A DNA stretch of 19,071 nt from Clostridiales bacterium UBA7568 (GTDB lineage Bacteria; Bacillota; Clostridia; Oscillospirales; CAG-272). Positions 15,623 to 19,071 of this stretch are shown piece after piece. Position 1 is the first letter of the stretch; every line of letters starts with the position of its first letter. The notes under the pieces are model-generated. The model ran no database searches. It had not been told where the DNA came from and saw only the letters and a program-made list of their open reading frames with translations. The stretch spans positions 1 through 19,071 of the forward strand of contig DLLG01000009.1 of the NCBI GenBank assembly GCA_002479075.1, given 5' to 3'. The position numbers and the translations under genes are program-made.

Positions 15623-16903
15623 ATGCCGGAAATCATTCTTACAGATGTTACAAAAAGATGGGGCAATTTTTATGCCGTTGAACATCTTGACCTTAAAATA
15701 GAGGACAACGCTTTCGTTACGTTGCTCGGACCCTCCGGATGCGGAAAGACGACAACTCTCCGTATGATAGCGGGGCTCGAAACGCCGACAAGCGGCAGAA
15801 TCGAGATCGGAGATACCGTCGTTTTCGATAGCGAGAGAGGCATCAACGTGCCCGCAAACAAGAGAAGAGTCGGATTTCTTTTCCAGAACTACGCTCTTTG
15901 GCCGAATATGACGGTTTATCAGAATATTTCGTTCGGGCTTGAAAACAAAAAGTGTTATTCCAAAGATCAGATCAGGGAGATTGTTTACCGCGTTGCACGC
16001 ATAGTAAAGATTGAAATGTTCCTTGACCGTTATCCCGCAGAGCTTTCCGGCGGTCAGCAACAGCGAGTTGCGATTGCGCGTACTCTTGCTCCGGAGCCGA
16101 AGGTCATATTTATGGATGAACCGCTTTCAAACCTTGACGCAAAGTTGCGTCTTGAAATGCGCTCGGAGCTTCAGAGACTTCATCTTACAACAGGCTGTAC
16201 CTTCGTGTATGTTACGCACGACCAGATGGAAGCTATGACGCTTGCAACGAAGATATGCCTTATAGACAATGGCGTTCTTCAGCAGTACGCCGCTCCGCTC
16301 ACGGTTTACGGAAAGCCCGCTAATACATTCGTTGCGGACTTTGTCGGAAATCCGCAGATAAACTTCATTGAAGCAGAAGGAGGACAGACCGGCAAAGAAA
16401 TCGCTCTTTCAATTCTTGATAACTCCGTTTCCGCAAAATTCATAGCCGACGGACTCGACCTCGCCGAATGGCGTGCAGCCGAGAAGGCTTTGGAAGAGAA
16501 AAAAGAGAGCGTGCGCAACGAGAGGGCACTTGACAAGAAATATGTCGAGAAGGGAAATAAGGACGTCAAGTTCAAATGCCGTATAGCAAGGGTTGAAGAG
16601 CCCGAAAATGCGGAAGAAAAGGTCGCAACGGAAAGAGACTTCATCATCGGCGTTCGCCCTGAGACGATAAAGATCTCTCCGGAAGGAAGACTTTCGGGCG
16701 AGATATACAGCGCGATGCCGACAGGTATGGAAACGACCGTCAGAATAAAGGTCGGAAATCTGCTGCTGACAGGCGTTATCTTCGGCAGAATAACATACAG
16801 CATCGGAGAGACCGTCCGCTTTGATATTACCGGAAGCGACATAATGCTCTTCAGCGCCGAATCCGGAAACCTTATTTCAACAGGAAGCCTTGAAATAAAA
16901 TAA
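15623..16903 (+). CDS. ABC importer ATPase with TOBE region
   Basis: The 426-residue protein powers the importer. All motifs are intact: Walker A GPSGCGKTT (36-44), Q-loop Q88 in FQNYALWP, signature LSGGQ (141-145), Walker B VIFMDEP (D165, E166) and switch H199. A C-terminal TOBE-type region follows: NTFVADFVGNPQINF, and later DFIIGVRPETIKI at 339-351. Between these lies an unusually charged insert of about 55 residues (roughly 280-335), rich in E, K and R. The sequence is of the FbpC/PotA/MalK superfamily and does not name a substrate. GGAGG (15612-15616) within the end of the permease gene supplies the ribosome binding site. It is the last gene of the operon and is followed by a terminator. 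Confidence 0.95.
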   Translation: MPEIILTDVTKRWGNFYAVEHLDLKIEDNAFVTLLGPSGCGKTTTLRMIAGLETPTSGRIEIGDTVVFDSERGINVPANKRRVGFLFQNYALWPNMTVYQNISFGLENKKCYSKDQIREIVYRVARIVKIEMFLDRYPAELSGGQQQRVAIARTLAPEPKVIFMDEPLSNLDAKLRLEMRSELQRLHLTTGCTFVYVTHDQMEAMTLATKICLIDNGVLQQYAAPLTVYGKPANTFVADFVGNPQINFIEAEGGQTGKEIALSILDNSVSAKFIADGLDLAEWRAAEKALEEKKESVRNERALDKKYVEKGNKDVKFKCRIARVEEPENAEEKVATERDFIIGVRPETIKISPEGRLSGEIYSAMPTGMETTVRIKVGNLLLTGVIFGRITYSIGETVRFDITGSDIMLFSAESGNLISTGSLEIK

Positions 16904-16914
16904 AAGGTATAAAC

Positions 16915-16949
16915 AAAACAAAAACACCCGATAAGGGTGTTTTTGTTTT
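16915..16949 (+). terminator. Rho-independent terminator of the importer operon
   Basis: AAAACAAAAACACCC (16915-16929) is the perfect 15-bp complement of 16935-16949, with a GATAA loop; the T-rich 3' arm serves as the U tract. The A/T arms make it usable from both strands. Confidence 0.93.
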
Positions 16950-16953
16950 ATAT

Positions 16954-16983
16954 AAAATTCCCGCTCGGATGAGCGGGAATTTT
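16954..16983 (-). terminator. Terminator of the surface-protein gene, C(GGAT)G loop
   Basis: AAAATTCCCGCTC (16954-16966) and GAGCGGGAATTTT (16971-16983) form a perfect 13-bp stem around GGAT. On the - strand the stem is followed by an AT-rich tail. It lies just beyond the stop of the convergent gene and also backs up the + strand terminator next to it. Confidence 0.88.
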
Positions 16984-17007
16984 GACGTTTCTTTGAAAGA
17001 AAATCAA

Positions 17008-19056
17008 TCAGTTGTTCTCAATGAACTCCGTTTTGCTGGGACCGTAATTGTTTTTGATTCTGAATCCGCAGAGAGGAGTTTCAAAGGATTCCGTATACGT
17101 GCAGGAGTTGCCTGTTATTGTATACGTCGATTTTCCGCTTGATCTCGCGTTGTCAAAAGTTGCAATAAATACTTCGCCGTTTCCGCAGGTCATATTATAA
17201 GCTTTGTTTCCTTTGATGACAACGTTTGTTGTGATGTCTGTTGTCGAATAGTTGTTGCCGACGGTATTGATAGAGAGAACGCCCTCTGCATTTGTAATCG
17301 TATTGCCTTCAAGGGTGAGGTTTCCTGCTATTTCGTCAATGCGGAAAGCGTGACCACTTGCATTTTCAACATTGCAGTTTTTGATCGAAACGTCGCGGCT
17401 CTTTCCGCAGAAAAGAGCATAGCGGACGTTTGTGAAGGAGCAATCTTCGATTGTTATCCCTTTTACATATGCAACGTCTTCTTTTTCCGAAATTGTGCCA
17501 CTGACGCTGGCACCCTTGAGAGTGATGGCGTCGTGATACTTTTCGGTTGAACCGCTGAGATCAAAATTGCAGTTTACAAATTTTATATTCGAGCACTGCG
17601 AAAATCCCCAGGAATATCCGTCCTGACCGAGAACGACTTTGTCTGTGAAGGTAATTCCGTCAAAGGTGATATTGTCCATTGTCAGTCTTGTTTCTGAGCT
17701 CTTGCTTATGAGATAAACTCCGTCTACGGTTGCGCCGGGGGCTGCTTTGAAAGTAACATCGCTTATTGACATCGGCTCTGTTGTCGTGACGGTATATTTT
17801 CCGCTCGCAAGAACGATTGTGTCACCCGACTTTGCGGAAGCGATTGCTGTTTTGAGATCTTCGCTGTTGCTTACGCCCGTTCCTTCGACGACGGTGTACC
17901 AAACGTCGCCGTTTGCCTTGGTCTCGCTGATAACGGAATATCCTTCGGCAACGAAATTGCCGCCGAGATTGTCATCACCTTTGGAGGGGTTAAAGTTTAC
18001 AAACGTACCGCCGTAAACGGTGATTGTGCCGGGGTTACCGTTGCTCTGGTTGAGAACGTAATATCTGCCGCCATATGAGTAGTTCGTATAGAAGAAGCCG
18101 CCGTTTATGACAACGGTTCCGCCCTGCGAATATACGACGGAGTTGCCGTAGCCATTTGCGTCTCCGCCGACTGTGAACGTGCCGCCGTTGATCGTAACCT
18201 TTGCGCCGTTCGCTGCGCAAACGCCGACGTTGTTGCCGCCTTCGCCGCCGTTAAAGAAACCGCCGTTGATTGTAACGTCGGCGTCGGGACCGATCGCTTT
18301 GACTGCGATTGCATTCGGGTCTGTTGCGATGATGCCAGTATCGATTGTTGTTGTGCTTGTGAAGGTTTTGCCTGCCGCAATCGTTTCGGAGAATTCCGAG
18401 CCTGCGTCGTACTGATTGTCCTTGGAGTCATACTCGTATGTAGCCTGTGTTGCAACTACGCTGATCTTGATGTCCTTGAGGGAGAGGTTTCTGTAATCGT
18501 TGTTCGCCGTCTCGTCCATATGAGCGGAGATTTTGATTGTCTGTTCGCTCTTGTTTGTTTCGTCTGCCTTTTCTGCGGGAACGAGCATACCCTTTGCAAC
18601 TGCCGAGCCGTCTTTTACGTTTACAGTTGTGCCTTCGGTGTCATCGCCAACGTAAGCTGTGAACTTGATTACGTCGAGGAGCTTTGTGTCTCCTGTTGCG
18701 CCGGAGATGACAACCTGATACTTGAGAGCGAGGTTGCCGCTGTTGCGGACGCGGAGCAGAGGAAGCTGATATGTGCAACCCGGCTCCCAAAGGATAGTTA
18801 CTGCGTTGTCGCCTTCGAGTTCGGGAAGCTTGCCGTTTACGAGAAAACCGAGTGTTTTTTCGTTTGCGGTAACCCAGTTGCCGTCGTTGTCCAGCATTTC
18901 AAGCTCTATCTTGAGATTACCGGATTTGATCTCGTTGACATTCGCTGTTGCGGAGTCCGTAAACCAAGCGAACGTCGAGCCGATGAGCATTGAAACGCAG
19001 ATTACCATTGAAAGTACGCTGAGAAGCAATGCTCTTTTTGATGAGAATTTTTTCAT
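17008..19056 (-). CDS. SipW-type secreted surface protein with right-handed beta-helix
   Basis: The 682-residue protein is exported and probably acts at the cell surface or in a biofilm matrix. Residues 1-38 form a SipW-cognate signal: basic start, hydrophobic core, then GSTFAWFTD, as in TasA and CalY. Residues 40-215 look TasA/CalY-like (SGNLKIELE, then WEPGCTYQLPLLRVRNSGNLALKYQVVIS). Four glycine turns of the (I/V)xGGxF type start near 263, 289, 317 and 347, spaced 26-30 residues. Residues 400-682 resemble a second right-handed beta-helix (ITFDGITF, IKFVNCNF, ITIEDCSF, VSIKNCNV). There is no LPxTG or other wall anchor. AAGGAG at 19066-19071 (reverse complement) lies 9 bases before the ATG. 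The cognate signal peptidase is not in the window; it may be upstream. Ligand or polymer partner is unknown. Confidence 0.88.
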   Translation of the reverse strand: MKKFSSKRALLLSVLSMVICVSMLIGSTFAWFTDSATANVNEIKSGNLKIELEMLDNDGNWVTANEKTLGFLVNGKLPELEGDNAVTILWEPGCTYQLPLLRVRNSGNLALKYQVVISGATGDTKLLDVIKFTAYVGDDTEGTTVNVKDGSAVAKGMLVPAEKADETNKSEQTIKISAHMDETANNDYRNLSLKDIKISVVATQATYEYDSKDNQYDAGSEFSETIAAGKTFTSTTTIDTGIIATDPNAIAVKAIGPDADVTINGGFFNGGEGGNNVGVCAANGAKVTINGGTFTVGGDANGYGNSVVYSQGGTVVINGGFFYTNYSYGGRYYVLNQSNGNPGTITVYGGTFVNFNPSKGDDNLGGNFVAEGYSVISETKANGDVWYTVVEGTGVSNSEDLKTAIASAKSGDTIVLASGKYTVTTTEPMSISDVTFKAAPGATVDGVYLISKSSETRLTMDNITFDGITFTDKVVLGQDGYSWGFSQCSNIKFVNCNFDLSGSTEKYHDAITLKGASVSGTISEKEDVAYVKGITIEDCSFTNVRYALFCGKSRDVSIKNCNVENASGHAFRIDEIAGNLTLEGNTITNAEGVLSINTVGNNYSTTDITTNVVIKGNKAYNMTCGNGEVFIATFDNARSSGKSTYTITGNSCTYTESFETPLCGFRIKNNYGPSKTEFIENN

Positions 19057-19071
19057 TGTCTTTTTCTCCTT

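Noticed and set aside
12376..16903. Naming the importer as an iron(III) transporter
   Set aside because: The fused permease is iron-type, but the same architecture serves phosphonates, thiamine and polyamines, and no Fur box is visible.
18105..18455. Ser/Thr/Gln-rich ORF in another frame of the surface-protein gene
   Set aside because: Low-complexity shadow of the repetitive beta-helix coding sequence.
17008..19056. Repeat-rich minus-strand gene as a CRISPR array or satellite repeat
   Set aside because: The repetition is at protein level (GGxF turns), not in identical DNA repeats with spacers.

Overview
The window looks like part of a chromosome from an anaerobic, gut-type Clostridia (Bacillota). 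The grounds are strong AGGAGG-like ribosome binding sites, near-consensus housekeeping (sigma-A) promoters with 17-bp spacers (several with an extended -10), hairpin plus U-run terminators, and a surface protein with a SipW/TasA-type signal. No rRNA, tRNA, CRISPR array, insertion sequence or phage gene is visible. Twelve genes can be supported: eleven on the + strand and one, at the right end, on the - strand. The species cannot be named from the sequence.

Left part (1-4534): a cut-off terminator, a lone small SAM methyltransferase with its own extended -10 promoter and terminator, a two-gene unit (XRE regulator with a helical C-terminal region, then a zinc-ribbon methyltransferase), and a single-chain ABC exporter of unknown substrate.

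Middle (4535-8721): a perfect-consensus promoter drives tldD-tldE, the zinc peptidase and its partner lacking the metal motif. Next comes a second unit with a GNAT acetyltransferase and a protein carrying two retropepsin-like halves, each with a DTG and an LLG motif.

8722-12118: the most unusual gene encodes a 1054-residue protein that begins as an ordinary ECF sigma factor and continues for about 870 residues of TPR-like helices around two repeated beta-rich units. No transmembrane segment is evident. It is preceded by both a sigma-A promoter and a candidate ECF-type promoter, which suggests possible self-activation.

12119-16983: a complete ABC importer operon of the Fe3+/phosphonate/polyamine class (lipoprotein, fused double permease, ATPase with TOBE region). 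It has a very strong promoter, a 25-bp dyad in the leader, an upstream inverted repeat, and a stem-loop between the binding-protein and permease genes that probably sets unequal expression. Back-to-back terminators separate it from the convergent gene for a SipW-type secreted beta-helix surface protein (17008-19056, - strand).

Every intergenic stretch is under 300 bases; the longest (12078-12375) is described through its terminator, inverted repeat, promoter and dyad.
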